64,000 bases of DNA. Origin: Saccharopolyspora spinosa NRRL 18395. Lineage in GTDB: Bacteria; Actinomycetota; Actinomycetes; Mycobacteriales; Pseudonocardiaceae. Positions within the stretch are counted from its first letter, which is position 1. Every line of letters starts with the position of its first letter. The notes below the pieces were generated by a model. The model was given only the letters and a program-made list of their open reading frames with translations, made no database searches and had not been told where the DNA came from. Below are positions 34,302 through 41,469 of the stretch, piece by piece. The DNA lies in the NCBI RefSeq assembly GCF_000194155.1, contig NZ_GL877880.1:345465-409464 (forward strand). The letters are read 5' to 3'. A program made the translations under genes and the position numbers.

Positions 34302-34348
34302 CGCCTTTGCAAGGCGGGGGTTAGGGGTTCGATTCCCCTCGTCTCCAC
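34302..34348. repeat. attR: second 47-bp tRNA-Ala 3' copy
   Basis: Exact copy of 33393-33439, lacking the 5' half of a tRNA, so it cannot be a functional tRNA gene. It marks the right boundary of the integrated element. Confidence 0.9.
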
Positions 34349-34429
34349 ACATCAGGTCGGCGGAGTGTGCCCACGGAAAGCGTGGCCATTACTGCCGCGC
34401 CATTATTTTGCCGGGGGCCGAGCTCCCGC

Positions 34430-34452
34430 AAACCCCCACTGTGTGGGGGTTT
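34430..34452 (+). terminator. Strong intrinsic terminator right of attR
   Basis: AAACCCCCAC pairs perfectly with GTGGGGGTTT around TGT, followed by CTTTTTTG. It was probably the original tRNA-Ala terminator before the integration. Confidence 0.92.
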
Positions 34453-34459
34453 CTTTTTT

Positions 34460-35237
34460 GCCCGATCCTTGGTCTTCGTAGCATTCCCAGCCTGCTCTCT
34501 GACCAGCTCTCCGGGGGTTCTTGAGCTCCAGCCTTCCGCTGTCGGAGCATTCCGGGCCTCGTCGTCCACAGAGGTTCCGGGGCAGCGTTTGTCGTGCCTT
34601 CGTTCGTGGTGGGCCCTCCCCCTGGGGCACTTTGTCGGCCTTCGGCCGTGTTTTGCCTGGTGGCGGCCTTCGACCGTGCCTGTGGGGGTTGTCAGCCTTC
34701 GGCTGTCCGTGTTGGCGGGTGCAGCCTTCGGCGGTCGGCGGGTTTCTGGGGGCTCTGTTCCAACCGCTCGGGTTGCTGCGTCGGGGGGTGGTTTTGGCTG
34801 CTGTGTTGTTATTCGGGGTGGGGGTTGCTCCGGTTTGGGCTTGGTCGGGCTCGTCCTCTTTGGATATTTGGTTTCGTTGGCTTCGGTTTCGTTGCGGGTT
34901 AGGTTTTGGTTTCGGCGTGCTTGGGGGTGTGGTTTGCGTTTGGCCTTGCGGTGACGTTTTTGGTTCTCGGTCGGTGCTTTGCCGTGTTGGGGTTTCGTCC
35001 AGTGGAAGGGGCCTCTTGGGCGGGCTCTTCAACGGGCAGCATGCCCGCACTCCGGTTCTGCGACGGTGCCGTGGACGTGGCATGTCTGAGCAGGTTGCGG
35101 CCGGGCGGGCCAAATGAGTTCTGCCCTGTGTTGGACCGCCGTGCTCTTGGACGTTCGACCTCGTGGTGCTCTGGCGGCGTGCTGCCGGTTCTGCTGGACG
35201 CGAAGCATTGGGGGCTCACCGCCGCTAGCGCTTCGTC
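34460..35237. other. G+T-skewed non-coding stretch
   Basis: About 780 bases with strong excess of G and T on the plus strand (for example TTTGGTTTCGTTGGCTTCGG near 34869) and no recognisable gene. Open frames exist on both strands, but their translations are low-complexity. A similar skewed stretch follows the tRNA-Leu terminator at 51123. Confidence 0.55.
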
Positions 35238-35486
35238 GTGTGCACTGCCGGGTTGGTGGGCATGACCATCGGTGCGCTGGCCATCGGGACCATCGCCGGC
35301 AGGCGCAAGGCGCTGATCTTCGCCGTCGCCAGCTTCTCCGCGTTCACCACGTTCACCACGTTCACCGCGTTGTGCGCGCTCGCGCCTTCGGTCTTCGTGT
35401 TCGGGTTGCTGCGCTTCCTAGCCCGGCTCGGGCTCTGCGGGCGCTTGCCGGTGACGCAGCGGCTTCAGCAGGTCATGCCGCGTTGA
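35238..35486 (+). pseudogene. MFS transporter fragment
   Basis: LVGMTIGALAIGTIAGRRKA, then LIFAVASFSAF, ALCALAPSVFVFGLLRFLAR and LGLCGRLP correspond to the second to fourth helices and the loop motif of aromatic-acid-type major facilitator transporters. Everything before and after is missing, and a 9-base unit (TTCACCACG) is repeated three times inside (35343-35369), adding FTTFTTFT. This is a decayed remnant. Confidence 0.7.
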
Positions 35487-36018
35487 CCAGCGACGCGCGG
35501 ACGCTGCGGTAGGTAATGCCGCGTCGTTCGAGGAGCTCGGCGGCGACTCCCCCGCCGATCAGCAGCGCGAGCAGGAGGTGTTCGGCGCCGATGCGGCGGT
35601 CGCCGAGCTCCACGGCCTCGCGGAGCGTGGCTTCGAGCAGGCGCTTGCCGTTGGTGCTGAACGGGATGTGAGATTTGAAGAAGCGCCGCCGTCGGCGGGG
35701 CCGGTCGGCGAGAGCATCCGCGCCGAGGGATCGCTCGATGTTGGCGACGACGTCGCGCACGTCAATGCCCAGTTCGCGAAGCGATTCCGCATCGGATTCG
35801 CTCAGGCCGCCGAGCCGCCGCGCCTGCTGGTAAGCCGTCGTGACCGCATCGCGCCGCACTTCGTGCGCGGCCAGCAGGCGCCCCGCCGCGGTGGTCGGGT
35901 CGTCGACGAGGGCGAGCAGCAGGTGTTCCTCGGTGATCTCCGGGGCACCGTGCTGCTCTGCCTCGCGCACCGCGCGGACCACCGCCTGCCGGGTGGCCGA
36001 GGTGAACTTTTCGAACAT
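35473..36018 (-). CDS. Clp N-terminal domain protein
   Basis: 181 residues made of two Clp repeat (ClpN) motifs, about 1-75 (MFEKFTSATRQAVVRAVREA, ITEEHLLLALVDDPTTAAGR) and 105-181 (FSTNGKRLLEATLREAVELG, IGAEHLLLALLIGGGVAAEL), linked by a charged RPRRRRRFF segment. There is no AAA+ ATPase domain, so it is not a ClpC. Such proteins may act as adaptors or antagonists of Clp ATPases. ATG 36018 is preceded by GGGAGGTCC; an upstream in-frame start at 36090 has no support. It forms an operon with the small HTH protein just upstream. Confidence 0.85.
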   Translation of the reverse strand: MFEKFTSATRQAVVRAVREAEQHGAPEITEEHLLLALVDDPTTAAGRLLAAHEVRRDAVTTAYQQARRLGGLSESDAESLRELGIDVRDVVANIERSLGADALADRPRRRRRFFKSHIPFSTNGKRLLEATLREAVELGDRRIGAEHLLLALLIGGGVAAELLERRGITYRSVRASLVNAA

Positions 36019-36020
36019 GA

Positions 36021-36230
36021 TCAGGACCTCCCGTGTTTCTTGTGCACGGCCTGCCGCGACACGCCGAGCTCGGCGGCGATCTCCTGCCACGACCAGCCCT
36101 GGTTGCGGGCGTGGCGGACTTGGACGGATTCCAGTTGTTCGAGCAGCTTCCGCAGCGCCGCCACAGCTCGCAGGCCGATCCGCGGATCGCGGCTGCTCGC
36201 TGCGGAGGCGAGTTCCGTCGCTTCTGCCAT
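36021..36230 (-). CDS. Small HTH regulator paired with the ClpN protein
   Basis: 69 residues. A helical N-terminal half is followed by a helix-turn-helix (GWSWQEIAAELGVSRQAVHK KH, about 43-65) ending HGRS. The ClpN gene begins two bases after its stop. The upstream DNA has repeated GTTGAC motifs, so it probably controls its own operon; that link is inferred. No ligand domain is present. Confidence 0.8.
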   Translation of the reverse strand: MAEATELASAASSRDPRIGLRAVAALRKLLEQLESVQVRHARNQGWSWQEIAAELGVSRQAVHKKHGRS

Positions 36231-36243
36231 GCAGTCAACTTAT

Positions 36244-36281
36244 GTTGACAATCGGAGAGATGTCAACCCCGGTTGACGTCA
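36244..36281. promoter_or_regulatory. Operator/promoter of the HTH-ClpN operon
   Basis: GTTGACA (36244-36250) and TGTCAAC (36261-36267) are inverted repeats, with a further GGTTGACGTCA at 36271-36281. Read on the minus strand, TTGACA (36266-36261) is a perfect -35 hexamer inside the repeat, with an ATAAGT-like -10 after 17 bases. Confidence 0.6.
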
Positions 36282-36773
36282 GGGCTGGACGGCGTCCCGG
36301 ATCGCGTCGATGGTCTGCTGCATGGCAGCCTGCAGCCGCGATCGGCGGAACTCCAAGAAGGTGGCGGCCCGGTCGGCGGGCAGGCTGTCCCTGATCGACA
36401 GCAGTCGGCTGGGCGGCTGCTTCATCTGGAAGCGCTGGGTGAGCGTGCAGCCGTCGCCGTCGGGTTCGACGTCGAAGGACCACACCGCGTTGTCGGGTGT
36501 CGCCGAATAGCTCAGCACCGCCCAGGCGAACCGGCGGCCCGGCTCGGCCGCGATCACCTCGCACTCGGTCGTCCAGAGGTCGTCGCGGAACCGGTTGTGG
36601 CCCTTGAAGATGGCGCCGATGGTGCCCGGTTCGCCGGATGCCCACTCGCCGCCGATGCACTCTGGGCTCCACTCGCCCATCCGGGTGATGTCGCTGACGA
36701 CCCGGTACACCTCGTCCGGGGCGGCGGCCACGTGCGTCGACGCGTGCAGGTCGTACCTCGTCGGTTCGCTCAT
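36279..36773 (-). CDS. SRPBCC family protein
   Basis: 164 residues with the START/polyketide-cyclase-like fold pattern: DLHASTHVAAAPDEVYRVVS at the start, DITRMGEWSPECIGGEW, GHNRFRDDLWTTECEVIAAE and a long C-terminal helix (FRRSRLQAAMQQTIDAIRDA). The fold binds hydrophobic ligands, but the ligand is unknown. Its stop overlaps the operator region of the HTH-ClpN operon, so the three genes may be read together. Confidence 0.82.
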   Translation of the reverse strand: MSEPTRYDLHASTHVAAAPDEVYRVVSDITRMGEWSPECIGGEWASGEPGTIGAIFKGHNRFRDDLWTTECEVIAAEPGRRFAWAVLSYSATPDNAVWSFDVEPDGDGCTLTQRFQMKQPPSRLLSIRDSLPADRAATFLEFRRSRLQAAMQQTIDAIRDAVQP

Positions 36774-36832
36774 CCCTGCATCGTGGCCATCGATCTGGCG
36801 AGATCGGATGTGATGTGTGACACCCAGAGATG

Positions 36833-36865
36833 TCGGAGGCCGGACCCGACGGGTCCGGCCTCCGA
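36833..36865. terminator. 15-bp terminator after the CwsA-like gene
   Basis: TCGGAGGCCGGACCC pairs exactly with GGGTCCGGCCTCCGA around GAC, 13 bases after the stop of the minus-strand gene. Confidence 0.82.
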
Positions 36866-36878
36866 GAAGTTCACGGGG

Positions 36879-37454
36879 TCAGCGGGATCGTTCCGGCGCG
36901 GCGTGCGCCTGGCCGTCGGGCTGCGCCGGCACGTCGGGGCGGCTCGCGCGGTGACGGGCCTGGGTGTCGCGCCTTGTGAAGCCGTCGTCGGCCTCAGCCA
37001 CCGGCAGCTCCTCCGGGCGGCGGGAGAACGCCACCGCCACGGCCGCGCCGAGGGCAGTCAGCGCCAGCAGCACCCACGGCCACTTGCGCCGCGGCTTCGG
37101 CTTGCCCGGGTCGATGCGAGCGGCCAGCTCCTTGCGGGCGGCGGCCGTGTTCTTGGCCAGCTGCTTTCGGGACTTCGCGGTCGTCTTCTCCCACTGCTTA
37201 CGCGCCTTGCGGCCGCGCTTGGCGAGCTCCTTGCGCGACATCCCGGTGGCGCGCTGCGCGATGAGCTCCTGCAACTCGTCGGTCGAGTACCCGTGGTTGG
37301 CCAGCTCTTGCTCGGCGAGGGCAGCGGCCTGCTTGGACAGCGCCACGCCGACCTCACCTGCGCGTCTCGCGCCGTGGCGGGCGGACTTGATGCCCGTCCC
37401 GACCGCCTTGCCCACGCTTTCGCCAGCTCGGGCCATCGCCTTCACCTCGTCCAT
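36879..37454 (-). CDS. CwsA-like membrane protein
   Basis: 191 residues: a long, Ala/Lys/Arg-rich, probably coiled or amphipathic N-terminal part (1-120, e.g. GRKARKQWEKTTAKSRKQLA), a single membrane helix (about 125-145, WPWVLLALTALGAAVAVAFS) and a polar C-terminal tail. Position between the tRNA-Ala region and ppiA and this single-helix layout match mycobacterial CwsA (Rv0008c), which works with CrgA and Wag31 at growing poles. Sequence similarity is weak, so the name is positional inference. ATG 37454 has AGGAGG upstream. Confidence 0.6.
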   Translation of the reverse strand: MDEVKAMARAGESVGKAVGTGIKSARHGARRAGEVGVALSKQAAALAEQELANHGYSTDELQELIAQRATGMSRKELAKRGRKARKQWEKTTAKSRKQLAKNTAAARKELAARIDPGKPKPRRKWPWVLLALTALGAAVAVAFSRRPEELPVAEADDGFTRRDTQARHRASRPDVPAQPDGQAHAAPERSR

Positions 37455-37594
37455 CGTGTGCCTCCTCGGCCCGGCGTTCGCCGGTCGACTTCGTCGGCCC
37501 ACACCTGCGGCGTGGGCACCGCCCAGCAGGCGGCGATCAGCCCCATATTGCACCCAGACTCCGGGTTCGGCCTCTTCGATGGCAGGATGGTCTG

Positions 37595-38143
37595 GTGGCT
37601 GAAGACAACGGATCGCTCGTTGGGACTACGGTGACCGCGACCCTGCACACTTCGCAGGGCGACATCCGGATCAACCTGTTCCCCGACAAGGCGCCCAAGA
37701 CAGTGGCCAATTTCGTGGGCCTCGCCGAAGGAACCAAGGAGTACACCGAGCCCAACGCGAAGGGCGAACGCTCCGGGCCGTTCTACGACGGGGTGATTTT
37801 CCACCGCGTCATCTCCGGCTTCATGATCCAGACCGGGGACCCGACCGGGACCGGGCGTGGTGGCCCGGGCTACAAGTTCGGCGACGAGTTCCACCCCGAG
37901 CTGCAGTTCACCAAGCCGTACTTGCTGGCGATGGCGAACGCCGGACCGAACACCAACGGCTCGCAGTTCTTCATCACGGTGGGCGCCACGGACTGGCTGA
38001 ATTACAAGCACTCCATCTTCGGGGAGGTCGCTGACCAGCAGTCCCGCGACGTCATCGACTCGATCGCGAACGCCGCGACCGGTGTGGGGGACCGCCCGGT
38101 CAACGACATCATCATCGAGAAGGTCTCGATCGAACGCGGCTGA
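37595..38143 (+). CDS. ppiA: Peptidyl-prolyl cis-trans isomerase (cyclophilin)
   Basis: 182-residue cyclophilin. The catalytic Arg and neighbours are in FYDGVIFHRVISGFMIQTGD, with LAMANAGPNTNGSQFFITVG and LNYKHSIFGEVADQQSRDVI completing the active site. It speeds proline isomerisation during folding. No signal peptide is seen, so it is cytosolic. Start is GTG 37595. It corresponds to Rv0009. Confidence 0.95.
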   Translation: MAEDNGSLVGTTVTATLHTSQGDIRINLFPDKAPKTVANFVGLAEGTKEYTEPNAKGERSGPFYDGVIFHRVISGFMIQTGDPTGTGRGGPGYKFGDEFHPELQFTKPYLLAMANAGPNTNGSQFFITVGATDWLNYKHSIFGEVADQQSRDVIDSIANAATGVGDRPVNDIIIEKVSIERG

Positions 38144-38200
38144 ACCTCGGCCGACCAGGTTCGGTTCCGAGACAGTCCCAAGCGAAGAGCAGGTCCTGAC

Positions 38201-39130
38201 GTGACTGTTCCGCCCGGATCCCAGCCCGGCGCGGACGGGGCTCCGCCGCAGCTGCCGACCTGTGTCCGGCACCCCGACCGCCCCACCGGGCTGCGCTGCA
38301 CGCGGTGTGAGCGGCCGGCGTGTCCGGAGTGCCTGCGCAATGCTGCCGTCGGCCAGCAATGCGTCGACTGCGTCGCGCAGGGACAACGCAGCATGCGGCA
38401 ACCGGTGACGGTAGCTGGCGCGCGGCTGGCCAAGAAACCCATCTTGGTCCCCGCGCTGGTGGCGATCAACGTGGTGGCCTTCGCGCTCACCGCGGTGCAG
38501 GCCGGCAGCATCGGCGGGAACTACACCTCCGCGCTGTTCGACGACTTCGCGCTGTGGCCGGTCGTGGGCGCCGGCGGGCAGTGGTGGCGCCTGATCAGTG
38601 CCGGGTTCCTGCACATCGGCCTGCTGCACCTGGCGATGAACATGATCGCGCTGTGGGTGATCGGCCGGGACCTGGAGCTTCTGCTGGGGCGGCTGCGGTT
38701 CGGCGCGGTGTACCTCCTGTCGCTGCTCGGCGGCAGCACCGCGGTGTTCATGTTCGGCGACCCGGCGCAGATGGTGGCCGGTGCGTCCGGCGCGGTGTAC
38801 GGCTTGATGGGCGGCATCGCGATCGCCGCGCTGCGTTTGAAGATCAGCCTGCGGCCCGTTCTGGTGGTGATCGGGCTGAACATCGCGGCCAGCGTGCTGA
38901 TCCCAGGCCTCTCGCTGCTGGGGCACCTCGGCGGGCTCGTCGTCGGTGTGCTCGCGACTGGTGCGCTCGTCTATGCGCCACGCGAACGACGGACGCTGGT
39001 CCAGGTGGGTGCGCTGACCGCGCTGCTGGTGGTCCTGATCGCCGTGCTGGTGACCCGTGATCTGCAGTTCGGCAACGTGGTGTGCATCGGGTCCGGAGCG
39101 GAAACCCGCTGCGGCCTGTTGAGGTCCTGA
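38201..39130 (+). CDS. Rhomboid family intramembrane serine protease
   Basis: 309 residues. An N-terminal B-box-like zinc-binding part (about 25-65) has C/H residues in CVRHPDRPTGLRCTRCERPA and CPECLRNAAVGQQCVDCV. Then comes a rhomboid domain (about 85-300) with the helix-4 serine in GASGAVYGLMGGIAIAAL, the helix-6 histidine in LGHLGGLVVGVLATGALV and the loop-1 WWRLISAGFLHIGLLHLAMN. It would cut substrate transmembrane helices. The GTG start follows a GAAGAGCAGG. This gene is absent from the corresponding place in M. tuberculosis (between Rv0009 and Rv0010c). Confidence 0.92.
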   Translation: MTVPPGSQPGADGAPPQLPTCVRHPDRPTGLRCTRCERPACPECLRNAAVGQQCVDCVAQGQRSMRQPVTVAGARLAKKPILVPALVAINVVAFALTAVQAGSIGGNYTSALFDDFALWPVVGAGGQWWRLISAGFLHIGLLHLAMNMIALWVIGRDLELLLGRLRFGAVYLLSLLGGSTAVFMFGDPAQMVAGASGAVYGLMGGIAIAALRLKISLRPVLVVIGLNIAASVLIPGLSLLGHLGGLVVGVLATGALVYAPRERRTLVQVGALTALLVVLIAVLVTRDLQFGNVVCIGSGAETRCGLLRS

Positions 39131-39133
39131 CGC

Positions 39134-39541
39134 TCAGCAGCGCAGGGCGCGCAGTTCGTCCGCGACTTCCTGCGGGTCGGCGCCGAGGTCGAGCCTGGTC
39201 AGCACGACTAGCTCCGGCTCGGCATCGAGTTCGAGCGCCTGCACGGTGCGGCCGAACCGGCGGTCGTGCCGGACCCGGATCGTCACCGCAGGCCAGGGCC
39301 AGTGCCGAGGGCCGCGCAAGCCCCGCACCGTGACACCGTCGAGGTCCGCGCGCAGCCGTGGTCGGCAGATGCTGCCGTGCGCGGCGGTGGCGGCCAGCGC
39401 CAGCACGAGCACGCCGATGAACAGCCGGTCGACGGGGCTCTCCGCGAGCAGCCACCACGCCGCGGCCGCGGCGGCGAGCGCCCATCCGCAGGTGATCAGC
39501 CCGACGGGCGTCGACCACTGCCGAGATCCGCTCTCATCCAC
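39134..39541 (-). CDS. PH-like membrane protein (Rv0010c-like)
   Basis: 135 residues with two N-terminal membrane helices (GLITCGWALAAAAAAWWLLA and LFIGVLVLALAATAAHG) and a C-terminal bacterial PH-type domain (about 60-135, ending ELVVLTRLDLGADPQEVADE). It occupies the Rv0010c position. Function unknown. Convergent with the rhomboid gene, stops 3 bases apart. Three DnaA boxes lie just upstream of its start. Confidence 0.82.
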   Translation of the reverse strand: MDESGSRQWSTPVGLITCGWALAAAAAAWWLLAESPVDRLFIGVLVLALAATAAHGSICRPRLRADLDGVTVRGLRGPRHWPWPAVTIRVRHDRRFGRTVQALELDAEPELVVLTRLDLGADPQEVADELRALRC

Positions 39542-39543
39542 CG

Positions 39544-39587
39544 TTATCCACCTGCTACCGATGAGTTATCCACAGGAGTTATCCCCA
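39544..39587. promoter_or_regulatory. Cluster of three DnaA boxes outside oriC
   Basis: TTATCCACC (39544-39552), TTATCCACA (39566-39574, perfect) and TTATCCCCA (39579-39587) lie in the same orientation in 44 bases, directly upstream of the PH-like gene. Confidence 0.75.
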
Positions 39588-39649
39588 CTGGGGATTAGTT
39601 ACACCTGTGTTGTTCGCTGACCGAACGTCAAAAGGTCGACGAGATGAGT

Positions 39650-39680
39650 GAGGTCCGAAGGATTGACCCCTTCGGACCTC
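39650..39680. terminator. Terminator after crgA
   Basis: GAGGTCCGAAGG (39650-39661) pairs perfectly with CCTTCGGACCTC (39669-39680) around a 7-base loop. Confidence 0.78.
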
Positions 39681-39707
39681 GACCACATTCCGCTTACGTG
39701 CTAAGGG

Positions 39708-39974
39708 TCAGCGCCAGCGCATCGTCATCAGCAGGCCGATGATCATGAACGCGAACCCGACGGCGAAGTTCCATCCGCCCAGGTCGCTCATGAACGGGAT
39801 CTTGTCGCTGGCGATGTAGTTGATCACCAGCCAGAGCAGGCCGATCACCATCATCGCCAACATCACGATGACGTAGATCGGGTGCGATGGGCCGACCGCC
39901 TTCGCCTTCACCGGCGTGCGGCGATCGGTCACCGGGGTGGGGGCGTCCTTCTTGCGGACCTTGGACTTCGGCAT
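39708..39974 (-). CDS. crgA: Cell division protein CrgA
   Basis: 88-residue actinobacterial divisome protein. A basic cytoplasmic N-terminus (MPKSKVRKKDAPTPV) is followed by two membrane helices (IYVIVMLAMMVIGLLWLVIN and NFAVGFAFMIIGLLMTMRWR). CrgA coordinates FtsZ-ring and septal wall synthesis and binds CwsA in mycobacteria. ATG 39974 fits the family's length; an upstream in-frame start at 40031 is not supported. Confidence 0.95.
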   Translation of the reverse strand: MPKSKVRKKDAPTPVTDRRTPVKAKAVGPSHPIYVIVMLAMMVIGLLWLVINYIASDKIPFMSDLGGWNFAVGFAFMIIGLLMTMRWR

Positions 39975-40175
39975 GGTGTCCTCGCCAGGTGGTGCGGCAT
40001 CGTGCGCCGCGTGCTCGGGCGGTGGCCGCACCCCGGGCGTCAGCGCGCCGAGGCGCGCGCAACTTCTCGCGGTGCAGCTCGTTTTCCAGCTACCACGTTA
40101 ACGTAATCACAACGTTGATCTACCCCGTGGTCCAGGCCGTAACAAGAGCGGACCCTCACGGCTTCGCCGGAGCTG

Positions 40176-40546
40176 GTGGTGGTCCTGCCACCGGACCGCC
40201 GGCCAGGTCGGCTGCGCACGTTGCTGCACGTGCTGGGCGAGCTGTTGATCACTGCGGAGCTCGTGCTGCTGTTCGTTTTCTACTCGGTGTGGGTCACCGA
40301 CTGGTTCACCACGCGAAATCAGGCCGAGGCCAGCGACCAACTGCAAGTCCAGTGGCAGCACCGCCGCCGGTCGAGGCACCGCCCGCGCCGGAAGCCGGGG
40401 GCGGATTCGCGCCCGCTGCACATCCCGGCGTTGGGGCTGGCCTTCCGGTTCGCCGAGTTGTGGAGGGCACCGACCCGAAGACGCTGGCCGCCGGGTTCTC
40501 GCTGGTGAAGCCGATGCTGCCGTTCAACGACGTCACCACCAGGTGA
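40176..40546 (+). pseudogene. Class E sortase, frameshifted and truncated
   Basis: The first part (RLRTLLHVLGELLITAELVL, then LFVFYSVWVTDWFTTRNQAE) is the cytoplasmic/membrane N-terminus of an actinobacterial class E sortase. The match then moves between frames: PVEAPPAPEAGGGFA in one, PLHIPALGLAFRF in another, VVEGTDPKTLAAGFS back in the first. It stops before the catalytic His and TLxTC cysteine. At least two frameshifts and loss of the catalytic half make it non-functional. An intact class E sortase is common at this place (between crgA and pabA) in relatives. Copy D of the dispersed repeat lies just after it. Confidence 0.75.
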
Positions 40547-40563
40547 AAAACTCCATCCCTTTT

Positions 40564-40651
40564 GAAGCGCCGAAGGCGCTTGGACCACGCTCGAAGCCCG
40601 CACCCCGCGGGTTCTCAAGCGGCGTCTGAGGTTCCGCTACCTGCAACGAGC
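40564..40651 (-). repeat. Dispersed palindromic repeat, copy D (internally deleted)
   Basis: On the minus strand: GTTGCAGGTAGCGGAACCTC, AGACGCCGC, then directly TTGAGAACCCGCGGGGTGCG and the closing hairpin CAAGCGCCTTCGGCGCTTC. The blocks present between the arms in copies A-C are missing. Confidence 0.75.
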
Positions 40652-40688
40652 CTGGAAACACGTTTTGCGCTCCGCGTAGTCTGGCGGG

Positions 40689-41330
40689 GTGCGCGTACTC
40701 GTCGTCGACAACTACGACAGCTTCGTCTACAACCTCGTGCAGTACCTCGCTCAGCTGGGCGCGGACTGCGTCGTGCGCCGCAACGACGTCGTCACCGACG
40801 ACGACGTTGCCGCCGCCGACGGTGTTCTGCTCAGCCCCGGTCCCGGTACGCCGGACCGCGCGGGCCGCACGATGGAGTTGATCGAGCGCTGCGCCGCGGA
40901 GCGCAGGCCGGTGTTCGGCGTGTGCCTCGGGCACCAGGCCGTCGGTGCGGTGTGGGGCGGGATCGTCGAGCGGGCGCCGGAGCTGCTGCACGGCAAGGTC
41001 AGCGAGATCCACCACTCCGGGACCGGGGTGTTCGCCGGACTGCCAGCGCCGTTCATCGCGACGCGCTACCACTCGTTGATCGTCCGCGCGGACACCATCC
41101 CGGACGACTTCGAGATCACCGCGCGGACCGCGTCCGGCATCGTGATGGGCATGCGGCACCGGGAGCTGCCGGTGGAGAGCGTCCAGTTCCACCCCGAGTC
41201 GGTGCTCACCGACGGCGGCCACCGGATGCTGGCGAACTGGATGGCCTCGGCCGGTTACCCGGTGGACGAGCACCTGGTCGCCGAGCTCGAACTCGGCATG
41301 CGCAAGGTCGCCGCCGCCGCAAAGCGCTGA
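40689..41330 (+). CDS. pabA: Aminodeoxychorismate/anthranilate synthase glutamine amidotransferase
   Basis: 213-residue class I glutamine amidotransferase. Triad: Cys in FGVCLGHQAVGAVWGG, His and Glu in SVQFHPESVLTDGGHRM. N-terminal VDNYDSFVYNLVQYLAQLGA is typical of TrpG/PabA. It supplies ammonia for p-aminobenzoate or anthranilate synthesis. The position between crgA and pknB matches Rv0013, annotated trpG/pabA. No PabB/TrpE gene is adjacent, so the pathway cannot be decided here. Start GTG 40689. Confidence 0.93.
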   Translation: MRVLVVDNYDSFVYNLVQYLAQLGADCVVRRNDVVTDDDVAAADGVLLSPGPGTPDRAGRTMELIERCAAERRPVFGVCLGHQAVGAVWGGIVERAPELLHGKVSEIHHSGTGVFAGLPAPFIATRYHSLIVRADTIPDDFEITARTASGIVMGMRHRELPVESVQFHPESVLTDGGHRMLANWMASAGYPVDEHLVAELELGMRKVAAAAKR

Positions 41331-41345
41331 GCCGGAACGGTTGAA

Positions 41346-41382
41346 GGGCACCTCTGACCGGCCAAATCGGTCAGAGGTGCCC
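41346..41382 (+). terminator. Terminator after pabA
   Basis: GGGCACCTCTGACC (41346-41359) pairs exactly with GGTCAGAGGTGCCC (41369-41382). Confidence 0.8.
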
Positions 41383-41410
41383 TCCTTCAGGCATAACTAG
41401 ATGCGGTGAT

Positions 41411-41461
41411 GTGTGCGGGGCACCCGCGACCCGGTTGTTCGGTCACGGGTGCCCCGCACAC
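41411..41461 (-). terminator. 16-bp hairpin after pknB
   Basis: GTGTGCGGGGCACCCG (41411-41426) pairs exactly with CGGGTGCCCCGCACAC (41446-41461), just beyond the pknB stop at 41470. Confidence 0.8.
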
Positions 41462-41469
41462 AGAACAGG

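Noticed and set aside
34302..34348. Second tRNA-Ala gene
   Set aside because: Only the anticodon arm and 3' half are present; the 5' acceptor strand and D-arm are missing, so it is an att copy.
34403..35113. 236-codon open frame on the minus strand in the skewed region
   Set aside because: The translation is Pro/Lys/Thr/Gln-rich with no domain; it is a by-product of the G+T skew and lacks a ribosome site.
35343..35369. Three tandem copies of TTCACCACG
   Set aside because: Too short and too few for a CRISPR or regulatory array; it is a local slippage duplication in the transporter remnant.
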